A program made the translations under genes and the position numbers. A DNA stretch of 64,000 bases from Echinicola sp. 20G. Lineage in GTDB: Bacteria; Bacteroidota; Bacteroidia; Cytophagales; Cyclobacteriaceae. Below are positions 18,321-26,308 of this stretch, in pieces. Every line of letters starts with the position of its first letter. Positions within the stretch are counted from its first letter, which is position 1. The stretch lies in assembly GCF_015533855.1 (NCBI RefSeq), contig NZ_AP024154.1, forward strand, positions 127,001-191,000, in the 5' to 3' direction. Below the pieces are notes generated by a model. It saw nothing but the letters and a program-made list of their open reading frames with translations. It made no database searches and was not told where the DNA came from.

Positions 18321-19730
18321 TTAAACTCTTACTTTAGTAGTTCCTCCTCCTTCTAGCGTAATGCTTACCGGAGCATTTGTTTTCCAAGCACCACCAGTAA
18401 AATCAGGCACATCGATAGAAGTCGCTCGATTGGCGACAGACCATTCTGACAAAGGAGAGATTGCACTCCAAAGCGCTGCATCATAAACATCCTGATCCAA
18501 TGGCAAACCATTTCTCAAGCAGTCTACTAATCTCCAGGTCATCATGAAGTCCATACCTCCATGACCACCAATTTTCTTGGCCATCTCACCCACTTTCTTG
18601 GTGATTTCAGGAGTATACTTCTCTTTTAGCTCATTCATTTGCTCATCAGTAAACCATCTATGGCCTGTAGCCACTCCTTCTTTAGGCCATTTTCTAGCGA
18701 TTCCCTTTGTACCACTAACCAAGTGGATTCTAGAATATGGTCTTGGAGAAGTCACATCATGCTGGATCATGATGGATTTGCCTTTTTTGGTTTTCACCAA
18801 CGTTGTGTTCAAGTTACCTCTGAAGTCCATATTGGCATACGAAGCAAAGAAATCATCTTCTTCAGCCAATTCCTGAGCATGTTTCTTCATCATAAAGTCA
18901 TTACTGGACAGTGAAGTCAAATAATCCATTTGGTCTCCCCTGTTGATGTCCATGATCTGGCAAATTGGGCCTAATCCATGCGTAGCATACAAGTTACCAT
19001 TCCTGGTACCATTCTCTTTCAGCCTCCACATGTCTTGATAACCCTCTTTGTTGAAGTTCAGTCCCAAAAGGTCATGCAGATAAGCTCCTTCACCATGAAT
19101 AACATCACCAAAGAAACCATCTCTAGCCATATTCAAGGTCATCATTTCAAAGAAATCATAACAGCAATTTTCCATCATCATGCAGTGCTTCTTGGTGCGC
19201 TCAGAAGTCTCCACCAATTGCCAACATTCTTCCAACGTTTTTGCTGCAGGCACTTCAATTGCCACATGTTTACCAGCTTCCATGGCATATACCGCCATTG
19301 GCACGTGCCAATCCCAAGGAGTAAGGATAAAGATTAGGTCAAGATCATCACGATCTACCATTTTTTTCCAAGCATAAGCAGAGCCTGAATAGGTCTCTGG
19401 TTTGTGTGGCGTACCCTTAAGCTTTTCCTTAACCTTATCTACATTTTCTGGAAGAAGGTCACAAATCCCCTTGATTTCAACACCTTGGATTTTGCTCATT
19501 CTCTCTACGTGACCTGGACCACGCATCCCCAAGCCGATAAATCCCACACGAACTACATCCAGCTTAGGGGCAGCATAACCAGACATGTTAAAGCGTTGGT
19601 CATGCTTCTTTCTACTTTGTTTTAATACATTATCTAATTCTGCTTGAGTAAAACCACTCATTCCAGCGCCTACCAACCCCATACCGGCCAGACCAGATAG
19701 CTTAAGAAAATCTCTTCTATTATTGCTCAT
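18321..19730 (-). CDS. GH109-like Gfo/Idh/MocA protein (putative alpha-N-acetylgalactosaminidase)
   Basis: A twin-arginine signal (NNRRDFLKLSGLAGMGLVGA, residues 3-22) predicts export as a folded protein. The Rossmann domain has VGFIGLGMRGPGHVERM near residues 62-78. It continues with FILTPWDWHVPMAVYAMEAG, GKHVAIEVPAAKTLEECW, KHCMMMENCCYDFFE and HGEGAYLHDL, a series characteristic of GH109 enzymes that use bound NAD to cleave alpha-GalNAc. The 469-residue length fits. As the last gene of an operon encoding AgaS, AgaY-like aldolase and sugar kinases, release of GalNAc from glycans is a coherent role. Other GH109-like proteins have different substrates, so activity remains a prediction. Confidence 0.82.
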   Translation of the reverse strand: MSNNRRDFLKLSGLAGMGLVGAGMSGFTQAELDNVLKQSRKKHDQRFNMSGYAAPKLDVVRVGFIGLGMRGPGHVERMSKIQGVEIKGICDLLPENVDKVKEKLKGTPHKPETYSGSAYAWKKMVDRDDLDLIFILTPWDWHVPMAVYAMEAGKHVAIEVPAAKTLEECWQLVETSERTKKHCMMMENCCYDFFEMMTLNMARDGFFGDVIHGEGAYLHDLLGLNFNKEGYQDMWRLKENGTRNGNLYATHGLGPICQIMDINRGDQMDYLTSLSSNDFMMKKHAQELAEEDDFFASYANMDFRGNLNTTLVKTKKGKSIMIQHDVTSPRPYSRIHLVSGTKGIARKWPKEGVATGHRWFTDEQMNELKEKYTPEITKKVGEMAKKIGGHGGMDFMMTWRLVDCLRNGLPLDQDVYDAALWSAISPLSEWSVANRATSIDVPDFTGGAWKTNAPVSITLEGGGTTKVRV

Positions 19731-19810
19731 AATAATGACTTTATGGTTAGTGTTATTGTTTTATTTTTATCCAATGACCAAAGGCAAAACAAGGTTATTG
19801 CTCGGTAACC

Positions 19811-20791
19811 TTAGAAACCATACACCTTTGCAGCATTGGAGTAGAATACTTTTTGAAGTACCTCTTCAGGTAAGTTGAGACCTTTGAATTTGCCCGAAAA
19901 CTCTGGCGCCTCCAATTCTTTGTCTGTTGCAAAGAAATCCCAGTGAAATTTCCATAAGTGCTCAAACCTTTGGGCCAGCTCATCATCTCCAAATGATCCA
20001 TCATCGATCACATCTGTCCCATAGATGATTTTATCTTGGTACTTGATCATAAATTCCCTTACATCTTCCCACCTATCCTTGGCCTGTAACTGTAAGTGAC
20101 AAATACGCTCCGCTAGGTCTGTGATCAGATTTGGGTATTTATCCAAACGTTTGGCCACTTCATCAATACTCCACTCCATACTCAACAGGTGCAACCCTAC
20201 AAACTGAAGCTTAGGATATCTCTCCAGGATCCTATCCCTAGCTTCCATTTGTGCTTCATAGGACGGACATTCCGGATGAAGGTACATATGGTATTCTGGA
20301 TGTCCTGAAAAGTAGTTACGATCAGAGTCCACCGTCATTTCCTCCAGTGGCAACCAACAATTTTTCGGCTCTCCCTGATGTCCAATCAACAAAATATTGT
20401 TGTCTTCAAGATACCTGAAAATTGGACTGAGGCTTTCATCATCAATCATAATAAATCGACCATCCTTGTCCTGAAGGTCCATTCCAATGTTCTTCCAAAT
20501 TTTGACGCCGACAGCACCGTTTGCCAAACCTCTTTCTATCTCTTGGATGGCTTTTTCAGCCCAACCAGGCTCTCCCCAGCCATCTGCAGAAAAAGAGGTG
20601 ATATACCTGATTTTTCCTGGATATTTTTGATCCAATTCCTTAAGGACTTTCTCCTGATCAACAATCGGATCAAAAAAAGGGATATCAGTATTGATGGAAA
20701 GAAATGAAACCCCATGCTCTAGCGCCTTTTCCATTTTGCCAATGGAATTAGTATTTAAATGAACATGTGCGTCTATTAATGGGCGAATCAT
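19811..20791 (-). CDS. Amidohydrolase-2 family protein; possible sugar-phosphate deacetylase
   Basis: A 326-residue TIM-barrel metal hydrolase. It begins MIRPLIDAHVHLN with the metal-binding HxH at residues 9-11, and shows GVKIWKNIG, LLIGHQGEPKNCW, FVGLHLLSMEW and YGTDVIDDGSF, providing the further His and the terminal Asp of the superfamily. It is not recognisable as a NagA/AgaA deacetylase, which are longer and have a different N-terminus. It abuts the aldolase gene with no gap, so it belongs to the pathway. Deacetylation of GalNAc-6-phosphate is the missing step and is my inference; a lactonase is an alternative. Confidence 0.72.
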   Translation of the reverse strand: MIRPLIDAHVHLNTNSIGKMEKALEHGVSFLSINTDIPFFDPIVDQEKVLKELDQKYPGKIRYITSFSADGWGEPGWAEKAIQEIERGLANGAVGVKIWKNIGMDLQDKDGRFIMIDDESLSPIFRYLEDNNILLIGHQGEPKNCWLPLEEMTVDSDRNYFSGHPEYHMYLHPECPSYEAQMEARDRILERYPKLQFVGLHLLSMEWSIDEVAKRLDKYPNLITDLAERICHLQLQAKDRWEDVREFMIKYQDKIIYGTDVIDDGSFGDDELAQRFEHLWKFHWDFFATDKELEAPEFSGKFKGLNLPEEVLQKVFYSNAAKVYGF

Positions 20792-21616
20792 TTACTTAAT
20801 ATTTTTCATAATGTCCAACTTATAGCTTACCAAGTCAATTACTTGTTGGGTAGCCTTAGGAAAGACTTTTCTCAAATCAATTTCTTCATTTTCCTTCAAC
20901 AACTGCTGCAAGGTCTTCATAAAGATATTTTTAATTTCAGTAGCTAAGTTCACTTTACAAATCCCTCTTGAAATCGCCTCTCTCAACTGCTCTTCTGGCA
21001 CACCAGAACTACCGTGAAGCACCAAGGTGGCCGGAGTGACTTCAGCAATACTGCTCAATAAATCAAAGCGCAATTTAGGCTCTTCTTTGTAAAAGCCATG
21101 GGCTGTTCCAATAGAAATCGCCAAGGCGTCTACTCCTGTTTGCTCCACAAAGGTCTTAGCCTCCTCTGGAGTAGTAAAACCCTGATGCTCGTGTGACTGA
21201 CCAAGCTTTGCAACAAAGCCTAGTTCTGCCTCAACGTGTGCACCATACTTATGGGCCCGCTTCACTACTTCTTGGGTGATTTTTACATTTTCCTCAAAAG
21301 GCAATTCACTGCCATCTATCATCACCGAATCGAAACCTGCATCCAGACATGCCTGAGCAAGTTCCACACTTCCTCCATGATCCAAATGAATCCAACCTTC
21401 AACACCATATTCCTCCAATGCAGCCCTACCCATAGCAACAGCCGTATTCAATCCCATATAATCTATAGAACTCTTGGTTAGTTGAAGGATTATAGGTTCG
21501 TCCAATGCTGACGCGGCCTTTAAAACCCCTTGCAAGGTCTCCAGGTTGTAAAAGTTGGTAGCCAACAAGCCACGCTTCTGACTAGTAAATTCTCTTAACT
21601 TATCTTTGATTTTCAT
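20792..21616 (-). CDS. Class II tagatose/fructose-1,6-bisphosphate aldolase (AgaY/GatY-like)
   Basis: Cleaves a ketose-1,6-bisphosphate to dihydroxyacetone phosphate and glyceraldehyde-3-phosphate. The 274-residue length matches the GatY/KbaY group. Zinc-dependent features are HLDHGGS near residues 77-83, GSELPFEENV, EAELGFVAK, IGTAHGFYK, VLHGSSGVPEE and the phosphate-binding KVNLATE. In this operon with AgaS and a LacC-like kinase, tagatose-1,6-bisphosphate is the likely substrate. The stop codon directly abuts the start of the amidohydrolase gene; the upstream PfkB gene ends nine bases earlier. Confidence 0.88.
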   Translation of the reverse strand: MKIKDKLREFTSQKRGLLATNFYNLETLQGVLKAASALDEPIILQLTKSSIDYMGLNTAVAMGRAALEEYGVEGWIHLDHGGSVELAQACLDAGFDSVMIDGSELPFEENVKITQEVVKRAHKYGAHVEAELGFVAKLGQSHEHQGFTTPEEAKTFVEQTGVDALAISIGTAHGFYKEEPKLRFDLLSSIAEVTPATLVLHGSSGVPEEQLREAISRGICKVNLATEIKNIFMKTLQQLLKENEEIDLRKVFPKATQQVIDLVSYKLDIMKNIK

Positions 21617-21624
21617 GACAATGA

Positions 21625-22569
21625 TTATATTTCTTGATCTAAAATCGTTTTCGCTCTCTCCTTCACTCCATCTAGTGATTCAAAGGCTCCCGTTCCTCCA
21701 GCAGCTGTTGTGTTCAACGCTCCAGTAAGGTTGCCAAAACTGAGACACTCTTCCCATTTTGCACCTTGCAAAAACTTGTAAATAAAACCTGCATTAAAGC
21801 TGTCACCCGCTCCAATGGCATCAATAAATTGATTGTTTATAAATGGTTCTGCCTTGATAACCTCTCCTTTGTGATATACCAAACCGCCTTTGATTCCCAT
21901 CTTGAGTGCGACAATATTCGCATGGGCCTTTAAAGTTTCCAGTCCAGCCTCGATTGTTTCCTTTCCGGTCAGAGAAAGCAACTCGGACTCATTTGGCAGA
22001 AAAATATCCACATAGGGAAGGCAAGATTGGTAGTCAAAATCCCACTTATTATCAGGATCAACCTGTAAGTCCAGAGAAGTGGTCAACCCTGCTTCCTTCG
22101 CCTTTTTGAATATTTGGGTTATATCTTGCTGGATTCCTTTTTGTAAAAAATAATTGGACAAATGAAAATGTCGGTACGCACTTACCTGTTCCCAAGGAAT
22201 ATCATCAATAGACAAAGCTTCCATAGCCCCGCAGTAAGTCACATTGGCACGATCCTGATCATAGTTCATCACAACGGTCAGACCTGTTTTCAGCTCCTCA
22301 TCACTGGAGATAAATGTAGTATCTACCTGTTTTGACTGAAGGGTATCACATACCAATTGTCCAAAGTCGTCTTTACCTACTTTTCCGCAAAAGGCAGTTC
22401 CTACGCCCAGCGTTGCAATATTAGAAGCAAAAATGGCTGAAGAACTACCTAAGGTCACATCCATCTTTCCTGCAACCTTTTCTTCACCCATCTCTGGAAA
22501 CCCTTGAATTTGATTGAGTATAAGATCAATATTCAGTTCTCCAACAACAAACAGATCCTTTTTATGCAT
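21625..22569 (-). CDS. PfkB family sugar kinase (ribokinase-like)
   Basis: A 314-residue PfkB kinase with the N-terminal motif GELNIDLILN, the glycine region TLGSSSAIFASNIATLG near 40-56, and the C-terminal signature DAIGAGDSFNAGF containing the catalytic Asp. ATP-dependent sugar phosphorylation is certain at family level. Since the operon has no PTS and needs a kinase to start on free sugar, GalNAc or galactosamine 6-phosphorylation is the inferred role (AgaK function). It overlaps the next PfkB gene by eight bases, giving tight coupling of two different kinases. Confidence 0.82.
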   Translation of the reverse strand: MHKKDLFVVGELNIDLILNQIQGFPEMGEEKVAGKMDVTLGSSSAIFASNIATLGVGTAFCGKVGKDDFGQLVCDTLQSKQVDTTFISSDEELKTGLTVVMNYDQDRANVTYCGAMEALSIDDIPWEQVSAYRHFHLSNYFLQKGIQQDITQIFKKAKEAGLTTSLDLQVDPDNKWDFDYQSCLPYVDIFLPNESELLSLTGKETIEAGLETLKAHANIVALKMGIKGGLVYHKGEVIKAEPFINNQFIDAIGAGDSFNAGFIYKFLQGAKWEECLSFGNLTGALNTTAAGGTGAFESLDGVKERAKTILDQEI

Positions 22570-23485
22570 AGTTTAGTTCTTTAATCTTAACCTGGGTAAG
22601 CAATCGCTCCACATCAGACTGATATAACATCCCCAAATCCTCTCTTAAACAATTGGCTGCACCAAAAGCTACTCCATAGCCCGCTATTTCTTCCACAGAA
22701 AGCCCTCGACTTACACCCAAGGCGATTCCTGCTGTCAAACAATCTCCACTCCCAACAGTACTCACCACCTTGTCAATGATAACATTAGCATGAATAACTT
22801 TACCGAGATACCCCAAATAAAGCCCTTCCTTCCCTCTGGTTAAAGCCACCAAATCCACTTTTTTGCTTAGCTGTTGGATAGCTTCCAAAGGATCCTCAGT
22901 TTGGCAAATTGCTTTAGCTTCGTGCTCGTTGAGGTGCAGGCCAAAAAAGCCCTTATCCAAAGCCTTTTCTAGCATGACTCCAGAGCAATCCAGGATTACT
23001 TTCTTTTGTTGTTGCTTCGCAATGTCAATGAGGTCACTATAAGCAGTATCAGGGGATTGTTTAGGCCAAGAACCAGACAAAACAGCTAAACTGGCATTGT
23101 CCAAATTCACCTTAAATGCCTGTAACATTTCTTTATAGTTCCCTTCAGTCATAGCTGGCCCTGGCTCCAGTAACTCTGTATGATGCAAGTCTGAACCTGC
23201 AGACAAAAAGGTATAGCACTTTCTGTTTGCTCCACTTAGCTCTGGACCAAAACTTGGGATACCCAAGTCCTGACAGGCTTCCTTGATCCATTGACCTGAA
23301 TGACCAGCCCAATTACCTAACAAGCCTGTATACTGCCCCATCTCCCTAAGCGCCATTGCTACGTGCACTCCTTTACCTCCAGGGAATTCCTGTTGCTTAG
23401 CAATACGGTTAGCTCCCCCTCTATCGAAGGAAGACAGCCACGCATAAGTGTCTATGGAAGGATTGGGACAAACTGCAAGAATCAT
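22562..23485 (-). CDS. PfkB family kinase, LacC/FruK-like (putative tagatose-6-phosphate kinase)
   Basis: The 307-residue protein begins MILAVCPNPSIDTYAWL and has FPGGKGVHVAMALREMG near 34-50 and STVGSGDCLTAGIALG near 247-262. The CPNPSID start and GGKGxNVA-type motif mark the phosphofructokinase-1/LacC subgroup that phosphorylates ketose-6 or ketose-1-phosphates, distinct from the ribokinase-like neighbour. In this operon it should convert tagatose-6-phosphate to tagatose-1,6-bisphosphate. It follows the AgaS gene by eight bases and overlaps the next kinase by eight. Confidence 0.85.
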   Translation of the reverse strand: MILAVCPNPSIDTYAWLSSFDRGGANRIAKQQEFPGGKGVHVAMALREMGQYTGLLGNWAGHSGQWIKEACQDLGIPSFGPELSGANRKCYTFLSAGSDLHHTELLEPGPAMTEGNYKEMLQAFKVNLDNASLAVLSGSWPKQSPDTAYSDLIDIAKQQQKKVILDCSGVMLEKALDKGFFGLHLNEHEAKAICQTEDPLEAIQQLSKKVDLVALTRGKEGLYLGYLGKVIHANVIIDKVVSTVGSGDCLTAGIALGVSRGLSVEEIAGYGVAFGAANCLREDLGMLYQSDVERLLTQVKIKELNYA

Positions 23486-23493
23486 CTATTCTA

Positions 23494-24663
23494 TTACTTT
23501 TCGTAAATTATCACTCCTTGAACTACCCTGCTAATCGCTCCACTCACGGAAGGATTGTCTGGTTTAAGTCCTAGCTCCAAGCATTTGTAAAAACCTAAGA
23601 GTTGGCCAACCATGGTGGCAGGCAAAACATTGAAAACATCTTGACCTTGGCCTCCGGCAGCTTTGATGACCATGATAGAATTGAAGCCTTCAGTAGCATT
23701 GGCCGCAAAACTAATGGTTTTTATATCTCGTTTATCTTGTCCGATGCTATAGGCTAAGTCCTTTTCATATTGAGCTACATGTGTATCTTTTGAGAACAGA
23801 TACACCACGATAGAATCTTCATTCGCTACAGCTCTAGGCCCATGTCTGAATCCTAAGAACGAATCGTGTTTACAAACCACCTGACCATCTGTCAACTCCT
23901 GAAGTTTCAAGTGACATTCCCTAGAAATACCAAGCATAGGACCTGAACCAAGGAAAATCACACGCTTAAAATCACGTTTCGCCACAGCCTCAAACTCGGA
24001 AAGCTTATTTCTCAAAATATCATTGGCAGTCTCTAAAGCAGCATTAAACGCAGCTTGTAATGTGTCTATTTCATTGATTCCGGCCACCAATAAAATGGTC
24101 AACAACATTGAAGTAAAGCTTCCTGTCATGGCCAAACTATTGTCATTGGATGCCTCTGGAAGAACGATTGAAAAGCAATTGCCTCCACAGTCATCCGCAT
24201 AGGCCGCTAGTTTACCTTCTGCATTACAAGTAATGATCAAATGATAAATATCCGAACAGTGCTTATCCGCCAACCTTACTGCTTCTACACTTTCAGGACT
24301 ATTCCCAGATCTAGCAAATGAAACCAAAACAGTCGGAACCTCTTTAATAAAAAATAACTCTGGATGGGTCACCAAGTCAGTAGTCGCAAGAGCTTGTGTA
24401 AGTACACCTGTCTTTTGCTGAACCACTCCTTGAGCAGACTCTCCAATAAATGCAGAAGAACCTGCTCCCGTAAGGATAATTCTTGCATTTCCTTTTGCAA
24501 AAATCGGTTGCAAAAAGGCCTTGATCTCTTCCTGCATATGAGAAATCTGATCAAAAACATTCACCCAAAGTTCCGGCTGTCCAGAAATCTCCTTGGCTGT
24601 GTGAAACGCCCCCATCTCTTCTGCCTTTTCAGCATCCAAAGTCAAATAAGTCGTTTGTATCAT
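23494..24663 (-). CDS. agaS: AgaS-like galactosamine-6-phosphate deaminase/isomerase (SIS domain)
   Basis: First gene of the operon. The 389-residue double-SIS protein closely follows the AgaS pattern: RIILTGAGSSAFIGE near 63-77, DLVTHPELF, VLVSFARSGNSPESVEAV near 112-129, NDNSLAMTGSFTSML, GFRHGPRAVANEDS and the C-terminal SGAISRVVQGVIIYEK. AgaS converts galactosamine-6-phosphate to tagatose-6-phosphate and ammonia. No NagB-type deaminase is nearby, so this enzyme would do the deamination. An AgaR-like repeated TTTnn sequence lies about 145-160 bases upstream. Assignment to AgaS is strong from recalled motifs; the exact substrate is inferred. Confidence 0.9.
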   Translation of the reverse strand: MIQTTYLTLDAEKAEEMGAFHTAKEISGQPELWVNVFDQISHMQEEIKAFLQPIFAKGNARIILTGAGSSAFIGESAQGVVQQKTGVLTQALATTDLVTHPELFFIKEVPTVLVSFARSGNSPESVEAVRLADKHCSDIYHLIITCNAEGKLAAYADDCGGNCFSIVLPEASNDNSLAMTGSFTSMLLTILLVAGINEIDTLQAAFNAALETANDILRNKLSEFEAVAKRDFKRVIFLGSGPMLGISRECHLKLQELTDGQVVCKHDSFLGFRHGPRAVANEDSIVVYLFSKDTHVAQYEKDLAYSIGQDKRDIKTISFAANATEGFNSIMVIKAAGGQGQDVFNVLPATMVGQLLGFYKCLELGLKPDNPSVSGAISRVVQGVIIYEK

Positions 24664-24781
24664 ATCTTTGTTTATGGTAAAGTCACTTTTTAAATTTTAC
24701 TCTCACTCCCCCCTTATTCCTTAACACTCATTGAATCTGGTGATTTAAACTTGTAACACTTTATAAATCACCAGCAAACTC

Positions 24782-24825
24782 TTTCGTTTCATATACACAT
24801 CAAATTAAACGAAATAAAATGAAAC
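24782..24825 (-). promoter_or_regulatory. AgaR-like operator: repeated TTTnn pentamers and inverted TTTCGTTT arms
   Basis: On the minus strand (the operon strand) 24805-24824 reads TTTCATTTTATTTCGTTTAA, a run of TTTnn units. Its first 14 bases match TTTCRTTTYRTTTY, the core of the E. coli AgaR operator consensus as I recall it. A second copy, TTTCGTTTCAT, lies on the plus strand at 24782-24792, giving perfect 8-bp inverted arms with 24807-24814. DeoR-family repressors bind such repeats. The sequence is AT-rich, so chance is possible. Confidence 0.45.
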
Positions 24826-25092
24826 AAAAAAACTTCAATTTACTTTTTATTCAAATCAAATCATTCACTTCAATGACATTAGAGTAGAAATTAAAAAAAA
24901 TTCGGCCTGACAGGCATTCTACAAAATCAAAACAAGACATAAGACCCTAACACAGAAATTTAAGTAAAACAGTAAAAACTCTGATCGATTCTACCTCGTT
25001 TTACAAAGACTATAAAATAAACTATCGACTGGTTTAAAAGATTTCACAACCTTTCGATATACTACTGTCTATTATTTCCAACCTCCATAAAC

Positions 25093-25119
25093 AAAAAAGT
25101 CGGGGTTCTCCCGACTTTC
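25093..25119 (-). terminator. Terminator of the M42 peptidase gene
   Basis: AAAGTCGGG and CCCGACTTT (25097-25105 and 25110-25118) form a 9-bp stem followed on the minus strand by TTTTTTG, 25 bases past the peptidase stop. Confidence 0.8.
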
Positions 25120-25143
25120 ATAACTATCTAACTTTTAAGATTA

Positions 25144-26211
25144 TTAATCAAAATATTTGAAATTATAATCTGGATCCAATTCCTCCAAAAACGCAGTAAT
25201 AAGGTCAATAACACTTTGAATATCCTTTTTACTGGCTGTCTCAACTGTGGTATGCATGTATTTTAAAGGTAAGGAAATCAATGCTGAAGGAACCCCTTCA
25301 TTGGAATAGGCAAAGGCATCCGTATCTGTTCCTGTACTCCTTGAAGCCGCAGCTCTTTGAAATGGGATTGTCCTCTTCTTGGCAGCATCAATAATCAGAT
25401 CCAACAATTTTTTATGAACAGAGGCACCATAAGTTAGGACTGGCCCTTCACCAGCAATTTGTTCACCACTTGTAATTTTATTGTACATGGGAGCGGTAGT
25501 ATCATGGCAAACATCTGTAATGATTGCTACATCAGGCTTTATTTTGGCAGCAATCATTTCCGCTCCTCTAAGCCCAATCTCTTCTTGGACAGCATTGACA
25601 ATATATAAGCCAAAGGGAAGTTTTTTTCCTGAATCATGGAGTTTCTTGGCGACTTGGGCTATCATATACCCACCAATACGATTGTCCAAGGCTCTTCCAG
25701 CGTAAAACTTTCCGTTGAGATCCATTAACTCATCCTTAAAAGTCACCACACATCCCACATGGATTCCCAATCCCTCCACTTCCTCTTTTGTGCGAGCTCC
25801 TACGTCTATGAAAATATTTTCCAATGATGGCTTACTTTCTTTTTCCCCTTTTCTCACATGAATGGCCGGCCAGCCAAAAACCCCTGGAATGATTTTTTCA
25901 TCTGTATGGATATTGACCCGCATGGATGGCGCGATCATATGATCTGAACCTCCATTTCTTCTCACATAGATGTATCCTTCTGGAGTTATATAGTTCACAA
26001 ACCAACTAATTTCGTCTGCATGAGCCTCTATTACCACTTTATAAGGAGCTTCAGGATTGATCACACCAACAGCTGTCCCATAACTGTCTGTAAAATACTG
26101 ATCGACGTAAGGCTTAATATAATCCAACCATATTTTCTGCCCTGAAGCTTCAAAACCAGTTGGAGAGGCATTATTAAGGTACTTAAATAGAAACTGTTCT
26201 TCTTGCTGCAT
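25144..26211 (-). CDS. M42 family metallopeptidase (glutamyl aminopeptidase/FrvX-like)
   Basis: A 355-residue dinuclear-metal aminopeptidase of the M42/tetrahedral type. Metal and active-site segments are visible: VIEAHADEISWFV (His, Asp), RALDNRIGGYM (Asp), NAVQEEIGLRGAEM (catalytic and metal Glu), ITDVCHDTT (Asp) and YMHTTVE (His) near the C-terminus. Members trim short peptides in the cytoplasm. No signal peptide is present. It is a single gene with its own terminator. Annotations of this family as endoglucanase are historical and should be avoided. Confidence 0.92.
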   Translation of the reverse strand: MQQEEQFLFKYLNNASPTGFEASGQKIWLDYIKPYVDQYFTDSYGTAVGVINPEAPYKVVIEAHADEISWFVNYITPEGYIYVRRNGGSDHMIAPSMRVNIHTDEKIIPGVFGWPAIHVRKGEKESKPSLENIFIDVGARTKEEVEGLGIHVGCVVTFKDELMDLNGKFYAGRALDNRIGGYMIAQVAKKLHDSGKKLPFGLYIVNAVQEEIGLRGAEMIAAKIKPDVAIITDVCHDTTAPMYNKITSGEQIAGEGPVLTYGASVHKKLLDLIIDAAKKRTIPFQRAAASRSTGTDTDAFAYSNEGVPSALISLPLKYMHTTVETASKKDIQSVIDLITAFLEELDPDYNFKYFD

Positions 26212-26308
26212 ATTGATAAAATGCGTTTGATATTTACTCTATTATTTAAACTTATTTGACTGATTTATTATTTCTCAGAAATTGATCCAAGTTAATACAA
26301 AGGAAAAT

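Larger units (their letters stand above)
24664..25143. other. Intergenic region upstream of the agaS operon
   Basis: About 480 AT-rich bases between agaS and the M42 peptidase gene. It holds the operator-like repeats described separately (24782-24825) and the peptidase terminator near its right end (25093-25119). I see no reading frame with coding character. Confidence 0.6.
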
